Shown: piece by piece, positions 52,501-55,500 of the stretch
Layout: each line of letters begins with the position of its first letter
How positions within the stretch are numbered: the stretch's first letter is position 1
Source of the DNA: Acanthaster planci
Lineage: Eukaryota > Echinodermata > Asteroidea > Valvatida > Acanthasteridae
Length of the DNA: 64,000 bases
NCBI RefSeq assembly: GCF_001949145.1
Contig: NW_019091420.1
Coordinates: 1,042,429-1,106,428 of the forward strand
Direction: 5' to 3'
Translations under genes and position numbers: made by a program
The notes under the pieces: model-generated
What the model was told of the DNA's origin: nothing
What the model saw: the letters and a program-made list of their open reading frames with translations, nothing else
The model's database searches: none

Positions 52501-55500
52501 TATGCATTTTGCCAGTTAACTGAACCAGAACTGTGACAAACTTGAGATGCTCAAACGAATAATGCTCAAATGAAAAGTTACTCCAGAGTTAATTAAGACA
52601 GATAATTTGGATGTGTTGACCACATCCTTTGCTGGGTGTGGAAAACAACCGGCCATCAAATCAACTAACTGTGCCTGTTTCAAGGTTCTTGCACCTAGGA
52701 CAATTAAATTCCATGACTTTTCCATGACTTCAGTCATTTTTACAAAATTCCATGACTTTTCCATGACTTTAGTCATTTTTACAAATTTTCATGGCTTTTT
52801 CATGACTTTTCCAGGCTGCAGGGACCCTGCTTTTTATGACAGTAGTCACTAGCCATCAATGAAAAAATCAACTGCTCTATCAGTGTGTAAATAAAATGAT
52901 TTTAACAAGTATCAAATAAACATTGTTTTATGCCAGTCCTATACTCCATAACTTTAACATTTTGAAAGATCAGGAAAGTTGAAATTTATCCTCAAATAAA
53001 GAAGCTTGGGAGGCATTATTTTCCAGTTTAAACTGTCTTACTGTCAATAAAAAGATTTTTAACAAGTATCAAATAAACAAAGACAAAGATTTTTCTCTCA
53101 CTCTTTACAGAAATTGTCAGAACATCTCAATAGAGTCTGATTATACTGAGATGACAGGGGGCATTAGGACATCCACCTCTTTCCAGGAAACCTCTTACGA
53201 GTCAATGAAATTGGATGATACCTACAACGATGCTGACATCTACGTCAAAGATCCTGTAGACAGACGCCCTTCTGTCTTGCCTTATCAGTTGACCACGGAT
53301 CAGATTCACATTAACCAAGCCAAGTGTACTCCCCCTGCTTCCTCCAGAGACAGCAGCAACACTGAACAGCACAGGACCAGTGGTGAGGTGTTTGACGATC
53401 CCATCTATGAGACAAAGATAGAGACGAAGGAAGACTTGGACGTTGGGAGTCGAACCTCGCGTGCACCTGCGGAACCTCCGCCCAGGACTAGCTCACTGAG
53501 TGGCATGGATGCCTCAATTGGCCAATCAGGCGTCGGGGCCCTGCCTCCTCCGCCCCCTCCACCTCCGAATGGTCATATGACATCAGGCATGCCAGCAGCT
53601 GAGGGTGACCATCATTTGCCCCCTCCGCCCTCCCCTCCACCCATTGCAGACTTGGAGGAGGCAAACATCCCCAGTGACTTGCCTCCACCGCCGCCAATGG
53701 CTGACGTCAGTGTGGAGACCAAGCAGAAGATCTCCAACATTCGAAACATGTTCCTCCAGGAGGAGAAAAATGCAGATGTCCCCGCTGAACAGAAGAGGTG
53801 GAGTAATACACCCCGATTGACTGAAGAGGGCGAGGGTGAGGCACCCAACAAGGCTCGCATTGCGGCCTTCAAGGCCAAGCTGGAATCTGCCGAGAAGGAG
53901 TCGTCCGTCCCCGAGAAGCGACGGAGCCGACCGCTGTCGGAAGTCCAGGCCCAGTTCTCACCCTCACAGGAGGTGACCAACCGGGAAGTGGCCGCTTCCA
54001 GTCCGGGTGGGGTCAAGAAGCGACCCCCCGCACCTCTTCGAGATCCAAATACCCGGCTAACAATGGCCACTGACCAGATGGTGGGATACCATGAAAAGAA
54101 ACAGCGTGCTGTGTCCAGCTCAGACATGCCAACAAATCAGTTTGTCTTCCCCTCGTCTGTGCCATCGGGGAATTCGAGACATGCATCAGACTCTCATGGG
54201 ATGAGCATCCCACCACCTCCAGTCATGCCTGCTCCCCAACCGCCTCAGCAGCCAGTCTACGGCAACGTCGATCAGCCAGGTTACAGTAGTCGCCCCACTT
54301 CACAACCTCCGCATGGTCATGTGAGCCAACCAATCTATGGTAACGTAGACCAACCGGGCTATGCCAGCACCAACCAACCAATCTACGGCAACATTGACCA
54401 GCTGGGCTTCGAGTATGACCCATCCTTATATCAGAACATTCCACCCCCGCCCACGGAACCCCCACCTCCTCCTCCGACAAACTCCAGCAACGTCTTCACC
54501 CAGATTCCCGGAGCCATCAGATCATCCAAGGTGCCCGTCCCACCACCGGGGCCAGTAGGGGGTGTGTCTGCACCCCCTCCACCACCACCCCCAGGCCCGG
54601 CACCCCCACCACCCCCTGGGGTACCCCAGGCGCCCATGGCACCCCCTCCCCCACCACCTCCGACGGCATCAAGCATGGGGACTGGGGGTCTCTTGGATGG
54701 CATCAGGAATGTGAAACTGTCATCGGCCAGCAATGGTGAGTCTCTCAAATTTTTTTTCACAAGAAGTACTGAGAGGTAAAAAGGTTTGTGGTAGCACCAT
54801 GCAAGGATATCTCCTGAGTAGATGTGATTCTGAAAAGAAGCGGAGGATACTCGACGTTTCGGACAGTATGCTCTCTCCATTGTCAGGAGTCTCCTGACGG
54901 TATGCCCTGTCCATTGTCAGGAGTCTCCTGACAGTATGCTCTGTCCGTCGTCAGGAGACTCCCGAACTCAGGAAGAGCGTACTGTCCGAAACGTTGAGTA
55001 CCCTCCGGTCCTTCTCAGAACCACTTAGTCAACAAGAGATAGTTCTACCGCAAACCGTTTTACCTAACTTGCCACCTTCACCGTGAAAAGATTCAAAGCT
55101 CTCGTTGCAAAATCCAAAACAAATTCATCTTGTGTTAGTAGCACTGGATGAGCATGCATTATCTATATTCCATTCAATAAACTCGGTTCAGCGATCTACA
55201 GATACAGCAATTTGGAACCTTCTGTCACTGAGAAAAAAAGAGTCCACCCTGTATTGGCTGGAATTTTTACATCTGTCTGCATGTATGTGGTTTCATTTCC
55301 CTTTTTGTCCTCACCTTGCCAGGTGTTGAGAGGGAGCGCAAGAAGTCAGAGGCTACCATGGATAACTTGGTGGCCGAGCTCTCCCTGGGTACCCATAGGC
55401 TCCGCCCAACCCCCAAACCCATCAAGGGCCCAGCGACAGAGGGACAAGGTAAGGGGAAAGTAAAGGAGTACGGGAGGTTAGGTGATGACGGGGCAAAGCT

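Larger units (their letters stand above)
40308..53110 (+). other. Introns 22-24 of MYO16 (largest introns)
   Basis: Introns 40308-41864, 41987-47514 and 47673-53110, surrounding exons 23 and 24. They contain GT and GAT/CGTG microsatellites (42810-42855, 45084-45111), a candidate extra exon (45474), a second MITE family A copy (48271), a SINE fragment (50397), a hairpin (51646-51686) and a 38-bp tandem repeat (52706-52812). Minus-strand B-box-like words occur near 42627-42645, and GGTTCAAGTCC on the + strand at about 43459. I see no further exon, but small exons could be missed here. Confidence 0.75.

Noticed and set aside
54736-54779. Read-through of exon 25 into intron 25 for 14 more codons to a stop
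   Set aside because: The gtgagt donor and matching phase of exon 26 make splicing far more likely; intron retention remains a minor possibility.
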